This document shows, one piece after another, positions 1-5,261 of a stretch of DNA of 5,586 nt (positions are counted from its first letter, which is position 1; the number at the start of each line of letters is the position of its first letter). Made by a program: the position numbers and the translations under genes. The stretch lies in the NCBI GenBank assembly GCA_027026055.1, contig JALVPA010000086.1, positions 1-5,586 on the forward strand, written 5' to 3'. Below the pieces are notes generated by a model. The model made no database searches. It worked only from the letters and a program-made list of their open reading frames with translations, and had not been told where the DNA came from. This DNA comes from Campylobacteraceae bacterium (GTDB lineage: Bacteria; Campylobacterota; Campylobacteria; Campylobacterales; Sulfurovaceae).

Positions 1-175
1 AGCTCAGTACGTCGGTCGTTTTTTCGACATTTCTGTAAGTGCGATTGAGTTCGGTAATGCTCTTTTCGTCGACAATAAGCAGTTCGATCTCTTTATCGCT
101 CATCTCTTCGGCTATACGGCGGATACGCTCTTCGGGTACGGAGAGTTTCGTTCGGTTATCTATATCGATAGGCAT
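1..175 (-). CDS. ybeY: Endoribonuclease YbeY, N-terminal 58 codons (partial, runs off the left edge)
   Basis: The reverse strand from an ATG at 175-173 reads MPIDIDNRTKLSVPEE and stays open to the window edge. The segment IELLIVDEKSITELN followed by RTYRNVEKTTDVLS (about residues 30-58) matches the conserved YbeY region that in family members reads like LNxxYRxxxKPTDVLSFP. YbeY is a cytoplasmic metal-dependent RNase involved in 16S rRNA 3'-end maturation and 70S quality control. Its catalytic HxxxHxxxxxH motif lies in the C-terminal half, which is outside the window and cannot be checked. The start has no clear Shine-Dalgarno sequence (upstream reads AACGGACACGACA), so translation may be weak or the start may be elsewhere, although no other in-frame ATG precedes the conserved part. 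It follows the lipoprotein gene by 57 bp on the same strand and is probably cotranscribed with it. Confidence 0.85.
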   Translation of the reverse strand, partial: MPIDIDNRTKLSVPEERIRRIAEEMSDKEIELLIVDEKSITELNRTYRNVEKTTDVLS

Positions 176-232
176 TGTCGTGTCCGTTAAGTGAATATGT
201 CACGCTCATTCGTCTTGATGCGAGAATAGTAT

Positions 233-604
233 TTAGATATGCTGAAACGCATCGGCGATAAGGGTAAACTCGTATGTCTTTTGGGGATAACGTCGCGTCG
301 TTTCCGTGATAAATTCGTGACGTGTGATTTGCCTATCCCACAAGCGATACGTCAAGGTCGAAAACCACGCTTTTTCTTCGGGGCTGTCGAGTCCGATGGG
401 ACGGTAGTTGGGTTGCGATTTGACAAGTTTCGCGACTTCAGCCAAGTCGTACTTGAAACGCTCTTTTTTTTCGGGCGTGGGATTTTCGTAACGGTGCGTA
501 TCGCTCTTTTCGTGTTGCCCCTTTTCGAAAAAGGCCACGGTTTGGGCGCATCCGTTCAAAAGAGAAAGTGTCGCAAGCACACTCAAAACCCCTCGTACCT
601 TCAT
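233..604 (-). CDS. Small predicted lipoprotein, function unknown
   Basis: A 123-residue protein. The N-terminus MKVRGVLSVLATLSLLNGC is a typical lipoprotein signal: basic residues at 2 and 4, a hydrophobic stretch at 5-16, and lipobox L16-N17-G18-C19, so the mature protein would begin at lipidated Cys19. The next residue is Ala, not Asp, which in Gram-negative Lol sorting suggests the outer membrane. The mature part (about 105 residues) is charged and rich in aromatic residues, with no further membrane segment; a block around 64-100 (QPNYRP, TYRLWDRQITRHEF) looks like a folded core. I do not recognise a named family. The start is supported by a good Shine-Dalgarno sequence (AAGAAGGA, about 5-6 nt before ATG). 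It lies 46 bp after the asparaginase-domain gene, with a possible promoter of its own in the gap, and 57 bp before ybeY. Confidence 0.85.
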   Translation of the reverse strand: MKVRGVLSVLATLSLLNGCAQTVAFFEKGQHEKSDTHRYENPTPEKKERFKYDLAEVAKLVKSQPNYRPIGLDSPEEKAWFSTLTYRLWDRQITRHEFITETTRRYPQKTYEFTLIADAFQHI

Positions 605-633
605 CCGTTTTCCTTCTTGTTTCCGTTGGCGTA

Positions 634-639
634 ATTGTA
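634..639 (-). promoter_or_regulatory. Possible -10 box for the lipoprotein gene
   Basis: On the reverse strand TACAAT (one mismatch to TATAAT) lies in the 46-bp gap between the asparaginase-domain gene and the lipoprotein gene. It would give a leader of about 22 nt that includes the Shine-Dalgarno sequence. No convincing -35 box is visible, and the gene could equally be read through from upstream. Confidence 0.3.
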
Positions 640-642
640 TCG

Positions 643-662
643 AAAATCGATTAATCGATTTT
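643..662. repeat. Perfect 20-bp palindrome over the asparaginase-gene stop codon
   Basis: AAAATCGATTAATCGATTTT is its own reverse complement. As RNA it folds into an 8-bp AT-rich stem (AAAATCGA/TCGATTTT) with a TTAA loop. It contains the TAA stop (653-651) of the leftward asparaginase-domain gene. It could be a weak bidirectional transcription terminator, an RNA 3'-end stabiliser, or a binding site for a dimeric protein. No strong T-run follows on the strand of the gene, so a classical terminator is doubtful. Confidence 0.5.
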
Positions 663-1157
663 AACTTTTTTGAAAACAGCCGCTTCTTTGTCTTTGATTA
701 ACATGTCGTATGGAGCCACTTCTCCGTGCATAGCGACAAAGACTCCTTTCGTGTCGTTAAATTTGCAAAAAGCGTAAGCCAACGTAAAGTTGGCGACCGC
801 TTCGTCGGGAGAAATGCGCCAGGGATACATCGCACCGGTAAAGACAATCTGTTTATCCAACTCCGCTTCGTCCAGATAGAGCGCACTTTGGTACATCGTA
901 TCGGTGCCGTGTACGACGATACATTTGTCGTATTCGCTTCGGTGTAAGTAAGCAAGGAGTTCGAGACGATCTTGGCTGTCGATATGTAGCGAATCTTTGC
1001 CGATCATGCGGATATGCTCGATGGCGATATGTGCCCTGCGTGCAATCGTTTCCACTGCTTTTCCTTCCGCATCGATACAAAGTTCTCCCTTGACGGGATC
1101 GTAATATTTGTTGAAAGTGCCTCCCGTATCGATCACCAATATTTCGGTACGTTTCAT
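651..1157 (-). CDS. Half-length asparaginase-domain protein (N-terminal catalytic domain only)
   Basis: A 168-residue protein matching the N-terminal domain of L-asparaginase/glutaminase enzymes, which release ammonia from asparagine. Visible motifs are DTGGTF (10-15, catalytic Thr14), VVHGTDTM (81-88, Thr85 and Asp86) and a GAMYPWRISPDEAVANF block (108-124) followed by Lys132. By alignment from memory with E. coli AnsB these match Thr12, Thr89, Asp90 and Lys162, so the whole catalytic set appears present. Full enzymes are about 330 residues; here the TAA stop comes soon after the block matching GVLVVM (GVFVAM, 138-143), so the C-terminal domain that helps form the dimer and active site is absent. 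There is no signal peptide, so the protein is cytoplasmic. I chose the ATG at 1157 because MKRTEILVIDTGG is where the family begins and an AAAAGAG lies 8 nt upstream. It is divergent from fabI. Confidence 0.82.
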   Translation of the reverse strand: MKRTEILVIDTGGTFNKYYDPVKGELCIDAEGKAVETIARRAHIAIEHIRMIGKDSLHIDSQDRLELLAYLHRSEYDKCIVVHGTDTMYQSALYLDEAELDKQIVFTGAMYPWRISPDEAVANFTLAYAFCKFNDTKGVFVAMHGEVAPYDMLIKDKEAAVFKKVKID

Positions 1158-1184
1158 GATAAAAACTCTTTTAAGATAAAATAG

Positions 1185-1199
1185 GGGGTATTTTACCTC
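1185..1199. repeat. Inverted repeat between the divergent asparaginase-domain gene and fabI
   Basis: GGGGTATTTTACCTC can fold with GGGGTA pairing to TACCTC (one G-T pair) around a TTT loop. It overlaps the candidate -10 box of the leftward gene and lies just upstream of the fabI -10 box, so it is placed where an operator could affect both genes. No known regulator is recognised. Confidence 0.3.
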
Positions 1200-1218
1200 A
1201 ATGATGATAAAATGTCGC
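1190..1218 (-). promoter_or_regulatory. Candidate promoter of the asparaginase-domain gene
   Basis: On the reverse strand, GCGACA (1218-1213, four of six to TTGACA) and TAAAAT (1195-1190, five of six to TATAAT) are separated by exactly 17 bp. The predicted start of transcription near 1183 gives a leader of about 26 nt containing the AAAAGAG ribosome binding site. Confidence 0.45.
1205..1213 (+). promoter_or_regulatory. Candidate extended -10 promoter of fabI
   Basis: TGATAAAAT fits an extended -10 element (TGn followed by TAAAAT at 1208-1213). Transcription would start near 1220, giving a leader of about 20 nt that holds the strong GAGGAG ribosome binding site at 1229-1234. There is no recognisable -35 box, which is common for promoters in this phylum. 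Confidence 0.5.
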
Positions 1219-1239
1219 ACTTTCTTTTGAGGAGAAGCC

Positions 1240-2067
1240 ATGTTGATGCAAGGTAAAAAAGGGGTGGTACTCGGTATCGCCAACAAAAAGTCTATCGCCT
1301 ACGGTATCGCCAAAGCGTGTCGCGACCAAGGTGCGGAGCTGGCAATCACCTATCTGAACGAACGGTTCGAAAAGAAGTTGGAGCCGATCGCCGAAGAGCT
1401 TGGTTGCGACGAGAGACTCTATCCTTGCGACGTGAGCAAACCCGAAGAGATCGTAGCGCTGAAAGAGTCGCTTGAAAAGGCGTTCGGCAAGATCGATTTT
1501 ATCGTACACTCTATCGCGTTCGCTCCGAAAGAAGGGCTGAGCGGTCGATTTATCGATATTTCCAAAAGCGCGTTCGAGGTGGCGATGGATATCTCGGTTT
1601 ATTCGCTTATCGAAGTGACGCGCGAGCTCAAGCCGATTTTGTCGGAGAATGCGTCGGTCTTGACGTTAAGCTATTACGGCGGTGTCAAATATATCCCCAA
1701 CTACAACCTCATGGGTGTCGCCAAAGCGGCGCTTGAGATGACGGTGCGCTATATGGCGGAAGACTTGGGCAAAGAGGGCGTGCGTGTCAACGCTATCAGC
1801 GCGGGACCCATCAAAACCTTGGCGGCGGCGGGTATCGGGGATTTTTCGTTTATGCTCAAGTGGAACGCCGCGCACGCGCCGCTCAAAAAGAACGTCACGA
1901 TCGAAGAGGTGGGAAACTCCGGTATGTATCTGCTTAGCGATCTCTCTTCGGCGGTAACGGGCGAGATTCACTACGTCGATTCCGGTTTCAACATCATGGG
2001 TATGCCTGCGGTGGAGTTCGATGAAAAGGGCAAACCCACCATCGCTTGGAACGGCGAATCGAAATAA
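1240..2067 (+). CDS. fabI: Enoyl-[acyl-carrier-protein] reductase (NADH) FabI
   Basis: A 275-residue cytoplasmic short-chain dehydrogenase/reductase catalysing the last step of each fatty acid elongation cycle, reduction of trans-2-enoyl-ACP with NADH. The N-terminus has the FabI cofactor motif G-I-A-N-K-K-S-I-A (12-20) typical of enoyl reductases. The catalytic pair is Tyr155 and Lys162 (YNLMGVAK, the Y-x6-K spacing of FabI), with the second conserved tyrosine at 145 (LSYYGG). The SAGPIKTLAAAGI block (187-199) and the C-terminal HYVDSGFNIMGM (244-255) are also family hallmarks. Length matches the family (about 260-275). Residue 93 (HSIAFAP) is Ala where E. coli has Gly93, a triclosan-contact position; Ala is a natural variant in other FabI proteins. 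GAGGAG 5-6 nt before ATG supports the start. The RlmB-like gene follows after 37 bp without a terminator, so the two probably share a transcript. Confidence 0.97.
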   Translation: MLMQGKKGVVLGIANKKSIAYGIAKACRDQGAELAITYLNERFEKKLEPIAEELGCDERLYPCDVSKPEEIVALKESLEKAFGKIDFIVHSIAFAPKEGLSGRFIDISKSAFEVAMDISVYSLIEVTRELKPILSENASVLTLSYYGGVKYIPNYNLMGVAKAALEMTVRYMAEDLGKEGVRVNAISAGPIKTLAAAGIGDFSFMLKWNAAHAPLKKNVTIEEVGNSGMYLLSDLSSAVTGEIHYVDSGFNIMGMPAVEFDEKGKPTIAWNGESK

Positions 2068-2104
2068 ACGCCGTAAACACTACCGTTTCGAAAAAAGGTA
2101 TGAT

Positions 2105-2863
2105 GTGAAGCAAGATTCCGAAGCCTATCTGAAAAAGAAAGCGTTTTTCGAAAAGATGTTGACGATTTACGGTCGTCAAGCGGTACTCGAAGCGCTGAAA
2201 GACGACACGCTTCATATCTACAAGCTTCATCTTTGTTTAAGCAACAAACCCGCTACGATTCTTGAGCGTATCGTTTCCGAAGCGAAAAGACGCGATATCC
2301 CTATCGCTTATCACGACAAAAAAGTGCTTTCGCGCATCTCCAAAAACGCGAGACAAGATCAGGGAGTGGCGCTCGATATCGTTGCCGCGTTATTTACCGA
2401 TACGGAAACGTTTCTTGCAACATACGGCGCTTATCGCGTCATTGCGCGTGACGATAACACCAATCCGCAGAATGTCGGAATGATCGTACGTTCGTGCGCG
2501 GCGGGCGCGATCGATGCGATTGTATTGCCGTCGAAAGGCACGGCGTCAATAACGCCGTTGACCGTAAAGGCAAGTGCGGGTACGCTTTTTAAAATACCGA
2601 TTGTGCGCACCGATTCGTTACGCGATACGTTGACGAGACTCAAAGAAAACGGAGCGACGCTTTATACCCTTTCGTCGCATGCGTCGTCCGATTATAAAAC
2701 GATCGACTATCCCGAAAAGGCGGTTTTCATATTGGGAAACGAAAGCGAAGGGGTGAGCGAGGCGACGGCGGCGCTATGCGACGAGAGCATTGCCATTGCG
2801 ATGCGTCGCGGCGTCGAATCGCTCAATGTCGCCGTGACGGCGGCTTTATTGGCGTTTATGTAA
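2105..2863 (+). CDS. rlmB: TrmH/SpoU-family RNA 2'-O-methyltransferase, RlmB-like
   Basis: A protein of about 252 residues in the SPOUT class (knotted SAM-binding fold), most like RlmB, which methylates the ribose of G2251 in 23S rRNA. The N-terminal substrate-binding part (IYGRQAVLEAL, then SRISKNARQDQGVAL) is the RlmB/TrmH extension. The three SpoU motifs follow: motif 1 NPQNVGMIVR (120-129, with Asn123 and Arg129), motif 2 GNESEG (211-216) and motif 3 SLNVAVTAAL (239-248). I prefer the GTG start at 2105 because AAAGG lies 6 nt before it and it clears fabI. An ATG at 2156 (MLTIYGRQ) would give 235 residues and also fits many relatives; an ATG at 2021 would overlap fabI by 47 bp. The specific target is inferred; TrmH or another SpoU enzyme is possible. 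The gene converges on the DUF1566 gene with a 6-bp gap. Confidence 0.88.
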   Translation: MKQDSEAYLKKKAFFEKMLTIYGRQAVLEALKDDTLHIYKLHLCLSNKPATILERIVSEAKRRDIPIAYHDKKVLSRISKNARQDQGVALDIVAALFTDTETFLATYGAYRVIARDDNTNPQNVGMIVRSCAAGAIDAIVLPSKGTASITPLTVKASAGTLFKIPIVRTDSLRDTLTRLKENGATLYTLSSHASSDYKTIDYPEKAVFILGNESEGVSEATAALCDESIAIAMRRGVESLNVAVTAALLAFM

Positions 2864-2869
2864 CTCTCG

Positions 2870-3352
2870 TTATTTTTCTTGCGGCGCTTTTACGGCGCAA
2901 AGCGCGCGAAAACGTTTTTGCTTATCCGCAACATAGTAACGTCCCAAATCGAAATCGAAATACCAAGCGTCGCGTTCGCCGTCCGGGGTGGATGACCAGT
3001 AAATTTCGGGCAAAACGTGCTTGAAGGCGTGTTTGACGGTAACGTCGCTTCGCGAAAGTTCCAGTATGTCGCGCATCTCCTCTTTGGTCGCAAGATGCCA
3101 TGACGCGATCCCGGCCGCATCGAGATTGCGGCAATAATCGACGGCATGGGCATAGGTAAGTTTGTCGGAGACCTTGCCGTCATAGTAGAGTATGCGGTGT
3201 TTGGTGTCGATGACCACCTCTTTGGTGTCGTCTCGCATAAAGCTCGGATCGATATTGCCTTTGCCGTGGGTGTAGGCGAAGCTAAAATCGGGCCAAAAAC
3301 CGCCGAACGCCGTAGCGATCGCGAGACTCAAAAGTAGCGCGATGGTTTTCAT
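2870..3352 (-). CDS. Exported DUF1566 (Lcl-like) domain protein
   Basis: A 160-residue protein with an N-terminal signal peptide: Lys2, a hydrophobic run at 4-16, and possible cleavage after Ala26 (SFA|Y) or near Gly17-18. The mature part resembles the DUF1566 family: YCRNLDAAGIASWHLATKEE (73-92), then YWSST (118-122), AWYFDFDLGRYYVADK (129-144) and a C-terminal RALCAVK (149-155). Such domains occur in exported or surface proteins and are related in pattern to formylglycine-generating/C-type-lectin-like folds; their function is mostly unknown. Cys74 and Cys152 are placed so that a periplasmic disulfide is plausible. The start is secure: AAAGGAG lies 5-6 nt before ATG. It begins only 10 bp after the trpB stop on the same strand, so it is very likely cotranscribed with trpB, though no functional link to tryptophan synthesis is evident. 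Confidence 0.83.
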   Translation of the reverse strand: MKTIALLLSLAIATAFGGFWPDFSFAYTHGKGNIDPSFMRDDTKEVVIDTKHRILYYDGKVSDKLTYAHAVDYCRNLDAAGIASWHLATKEEMRDILELSRSDVTVKHAFKHVLPEIYWSSTPDGERDAWYFDFDLGRYYVADKQKRFRALCAVKAPQEK

Positions 3353-3362
3353 GGTCGCTCCT

Positions 3363-4598
3363 TTAGAGAAATTTCTCCGCTAAAATCTCCTTGGCTTGGA
3401 TCATATCCTTATCGCCGCGTCCCGAGAGGTTGATAAGGATATGTGCGCCTTTAAGCGCTTCGGGCGAGAGTTTTTTGAGATATGCAACGGCGTGCGAACT
3501 TTCGAAAGCGGGGATGATGCCCTCTTTTTGGCTAAGCCATACAAAAGCATCCAGCGCTTCGGCATCGGTAATCGCATCGTACGTCACGATACCTTCTTCT
3601 TTGAGAAAAGCGTGTTCGGGGCCGATGCCCGGATAGTCGAGTCCCGCCGAGACCGAATGCGCTTCGAGGATCTGACCGTCGTCGTCTTGGAGCAGATAGC
3701 TAAGTTGCCCATGTAGCACTCCGGGAGATCCTTTGGCGAGGCTGGCGCCGTGTTTGCTATCCAGCCCCAAGCCCCCCGCTTCTATACCGATACATTCGAC
3801 CGAAGGCTCTCGTAAAAAATGGTTGAAGATCCCCATCGCGTTGGAACCGCCGCCGATACACGCCACCACTTTGTCGGGCAAACGTCCTTCGGCTTCAAGA
3901 TATTGCGCTTTGGCTTCCCAGCCGATGATACTTTGGATATCGCGTACCATCATCGGGTAGGGGTGGGGTCCTGCGACGGTGCCGATGAGGTAGTAGGTAT
4001 CGCGCGCATGTGTCACCCAGTGGCGTATGGCGTCGTTCATCGCGTCTTTGAGCGTTTTGCTGCCGCTTTCGACGGCATGGACTTTGGCACCAAGAAGCTT
4101 CATTCGAAAGACATTGAGCTCTTGTCTGGCGACATCTTTCGCTCCCATGAAGATTTCGCACTCCAGATCGAAAAGCGCGGCGACGGTCGCCGTAGCGACG
4201 CCGTGTTGTCCCGCACCCGTCTCGGCGATAATCTTCTTTTTTCCGAGACGTTTGGCGAGTACCGCTTGGGCGACGCAGTGGTTTATCTTGTGCGCACCCG
4301 TATGGTTGAGATCTTCTCTTTTGAGATAGACGGTCGCACCGATCTCGTCGGAGAGATTTTTGGCGTGATAAAGAGGAGAGGGCCGACCGACATAGTGGGT
4401 ATAGTAGTAGTGTACCTCTTTCCAAAACTCAGGATCGTAACGCACCGCTTCGTAATCGTTGCGCAGTTGTTCGAGTACCGGCATCAGCGTTTCGGGTACG
4501 AAACGCCCGCCGAATTTGCCAAAATGTCCGTTTTCGTCGGGATCGAACGGACTCGGTTCGGGGATATAGATAGCGTTTTTTTCGTGCATGTTCGTCAT
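3363..4598 (-). CDS. trpB: Tryptophan synthase beta chain TrpB
   Basis: A 411-residue PLP enzyme making L-tryptophan from indole and L-serine, normally in an alpha2-beta2 complex with TrpA. Key sites, numbered from the ATG at 4598: PLP-lysine Lys104 in LNHTGAHKIN, catalytic Glu126 in ETGAGQHG, phosphate-binding GGGSN (249-253), Asp321 in AGLDYPG, and Ser392 in NLSGRGDKD. Length and motifs indicate the ordinary TrpB1 type that works with TrpA, not the longer TrpB2. The reading frame is open to a TTG at 4619, but TATAAT at 4633-4628 puts the start of transcription at about that TTG, while GAGAG lies 7 nt before the ATG at 4598, so the ATG is preferred; another ATG at 4589 is possible. No trpA or other trp gene adjoins it. 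The next gene downstream, 10 bp away, encodes a DUF1566 protein. Confidence 0.97.
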   Translation of the reverse strand: MTNMHEKNAIYIPEPSPFDPDENGHFGKFGGRFVPETLMPVLEQLRNDYEAVRYDPEFWKEVHYYYTHYVGRPSPLYHAKNLSDEIGATVYLKREDLNHTGAHKINHCVAQAVLAKRLGKKKIIAETGAGQHGVATATVAALFDLECEIFMGAKDVARQELNVFRMKLLGAKVHAVESGSKTLKDAMNDAIRHWVTHARDTYYLIGTVAGPHPYPMMVRDIQSIIGWEAKAQYLEAEGRLPDKVVACIGGGSNAMGIFNHFLREPSVECIGIEAGGLGLDSKHGASLAKGSPGVLHGQLSYLLQDDDGQILEAHSVSAGLDYPGIGPEHAFLKEEGIVTYDAITDAEALDAFVWLSQKEGIIPAFESSHAVAYLKKLSPEALKGAHILINLSGRGDKDMIQAKEILAEKFL

Positions 4599-4627
4599 TT
4601 TCGTTCTCTCGTATTTCAAATCACAGC

Positions 4628-4633
4628 ATTATA
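4628..4633 (-). promoter_or_regulatory. Promoter -10 box of trpB
   Basis: A perfect TATAAT on the reverse strand, with G-rich TTTGGG before it, sits 30-35 bp upstream of the trpB ATG. The predicted start near 4621 gives a leader of about 23 nt carrying the GAGAG ribosome binding site. This is too short for a trp leader peptide and attenuator, and no TrpR-like operator is recognised. No good -35 box is seen. Confidence 0.6.
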
Positions 4634-4639
4634 CCCAAA

Positions 4640-4942
4640 GCGTCGTTAAGTACGGCATTTTCTAAATTCGTCTATTTCTGATAGATTTAAAAAGCTTTCT
4701 TTTATGAAAACAATGTATGGAAAGCAATGTATGATATATTCAAATAAAACAATTTAATCTTCAAAATTCTCTTAAACATACTGAAAAGCCAATTTTTTCG
4801 ATTTTTTGCATAAACGGATTCCGCTTTTGTTGGCATTGTTGTTTATACCCGGTTCGGCTTACCTTTTTACGGGATAGTTTGAAGGTATGTTTTTATCCGC
4901 ATCGCTATAGTGTGGAACGGTGATTAGGACGGCTATAAAGAC
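4640..4942. other. AT-rich intergenic spacer without a recognisable gene
   Basis: The first two thirds (to about 4810) are strongly AT-rich with long A and T runs and stop codons in all frames. They hold one direct repeat (4711-4733) and a pair of T-rich blocks (ATTTTTTCG, ATTTTTTGC at 4792-4809). GC content rises from about 4840 onward. TATAGT at 4906-4911 could be a -10 box for the small ORF at 4957, giving a leader of about 39 nt, but no -35 is convincing. No tRNA, rRNA or mobile element is seen. Confidence 0.5.
4711..4733. repeat. Short direct repeat CAATGTATG, 14-bp period
   Basis: CAATGTATG occurs at 4711-4719 and again at 4725-4733. With flanks, the two 14-bp units AAAACAATGTATGG and AAAGCAATGTATGA match at 12 of 14 positions. 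It lies about 80 bp upstream of the trpB promoter. It could be a tandem protein-binding site, or chance in AT-rich DNA. Confidence 0.4.
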
Positions 4943-4956
4943 GAAGGAGAACTACG

Positions 4957-5058
4957 ATGCGTTTTTGCCGTGGAAAACGAGATGGCGGTAGCATCGATGC
5001 GGCGAACGATCCTACGGTCGTCGTCACGGTCGACGAACAAGCGCTCGAGGTGGCGTAA
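4957..5058 (+). CDS. Possible 33-residue small protein or remnant of a gene
   Basis: ATG at 4957 opens a 33-codon frame reading MRFCRGKRDGGSIDAANDPT and then VVVTVDEQALEVA, ending with TAA at 5056-5058. A strong ribosome binding site (GAAGGAGA at 4943-4950) lies 6 nt before it, and an intrinsic terminator overlaps and follows the stop codon, so it is arranged as a complete one-gene unit. The codons use the GC-rich style of the large genes nearby, unlike the AT-rich spacer. There is no signal peptide or membrane segment and I recognise no family. An alternative is a decayed gene: a second frame over 4927-4995 reads DGYKDEGELRCVFAVENEMA, which also looks protein-like, with a stop just before it. 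That would fit a frameshifted 3' end of a lost gene. Confidence 0.4.
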   Translation: MRFCRGKRDGGSIDAANDPTVVVTVDEQALEVA

Positions 5059-5068
5059 GCGCCTTTTT
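5041..5068 (+). terminator. Intrinsic terminator after the 33-codon ORF
   Basis: GGCG (5052-5055), TAAG loop, CGCC (5060-5063) is followed at once by TTTTT (5064-5068). A competing longer hairpin can form between GCGCT (5041-5045) and AGCGC (5058-5062), also ending next to the T-run. It overlaps the last codons of the small ORF. It would insulate the riboswitch transcript from upstream transcription. Confidence 0.6.
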
Positions 5069-5106
5069 GTAGAATTTTAGTCGATATTTTATCTTGTATT
5101 ATTTTT

Positions 5107-5139
5107 TGTTATAATTTAGTGATAATGTTATGGTATAAT
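5107..5139 (+). promoter_or_regulatory. Two tandem extended -10 promoter boxes driving the riboswitch leader
   Basis: TGTTATAAT (5107-5115) and TGGTATAAT (5131-5139) are both perfect extended -10 elements (TGn plus TATAAT), 24 bp apart; TGATAAT at 5120-5126 lies between them. The downstream box predicts a start near 5146, about 14 nt before the first aptamer helix, which is the usual arrangement for a riboswitch leader. The upstream box would start near 5122. No good -35 is seen. Confidence 0.6.
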
Positions 5140-5159
5140 TACGCCGAGTACTACTAATA

Positions 5160-5261
5160 TTGTCCGGAAAAAGCCAAACCCGTCGAGAGGCGGGGACGGA
5201 AAGCCACGGATCTTCGCTTCCGGAGCGGAAGAAAGACCGCCGGGTTGCCTGCATCGGACAA
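5160..5261 (+). ncRNA. Cyclic-di-GMP class I riboswitch aptamer (GEMM-I)
   Basis: The RNA shows the GEMM-I layout. P1 is TTGTCCG (5160-5166) with CGGACAA (5255-5261), 7 perfect pairs. The core strand AAAGCCAAACC leads into P2, CCCGTC (5179-5184) with GGCGGG (5189-5194), capped by a GAGA tetraloop of the GNRA type that docks into P3. Then come GGGACGGAAAGCC (the A47 joining strand; A5200 aligns with A47), P3 (CGG at 5207-5209 with CCG at 5237-5239, an internal loop including AAA, and an upper hairpin), and the conserved GCCGGGTTGCC (5239-5249). By alignment with Vc2 from memory, G5173 matches ligand-contacting G20, which favours c-di-GMP over cGAMP; the second contact C92 falls in the CC at 5248-5249. 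Two core bases differ from the consensus (C5174, G5199). It precedes a TolC-family gene by 46 nt, fitting c-di-GMP control of surface attachment. Whether ligand turns the gene on or off is not decidable here. Confidence 0.9.

Noticed and set aside
239..634. 131-codon open frame on the + strand
   Set aside because: It is antisense to the lipoprotein gene, which has a lipobox and a good ribosome binding site; the + frame has no family features and a phenylalanine/arginine-rich composition typical of a shadow.
1158..1286. Upstream extension of the asparaginase-domain frame to an ATG at 1286
   Set aside because: It would overlap the fabI start and add 43 residues before the conserved DTGGT segment; the ATG at 1157 fits the family start and has a ribosome binding site.
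2861..2877. TAAC-TCTC-GTTA followed by TTTTT as a terminator between the convergent genes
   Set aside because: Only four mostly A-T pairs, and the pairing arises simply because a TAA stop faces a TTA (reverse TAA) stop; too weak to call a terminator.
4599..4619. TTG start of trpB at 4619
   Set aside because: The TATAAT box places the transcript start at about the same position and there is no ribosome binding site before the TTG; the ATG at 4598 has GAGAG before it.
3819..4649. 276-codon open frame on the + strand
   Set aside because: Entirely antisense to trpB, whose identity is certain; no recognisable motifs and no ribosome binding site.
4702..4836. 44-codon ATG frame on the - strand in the AT-rich spacer
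   Set aside because: No Shine-Dalgarno sequence, composition follows the local AT-richness, and no recognisable motif.
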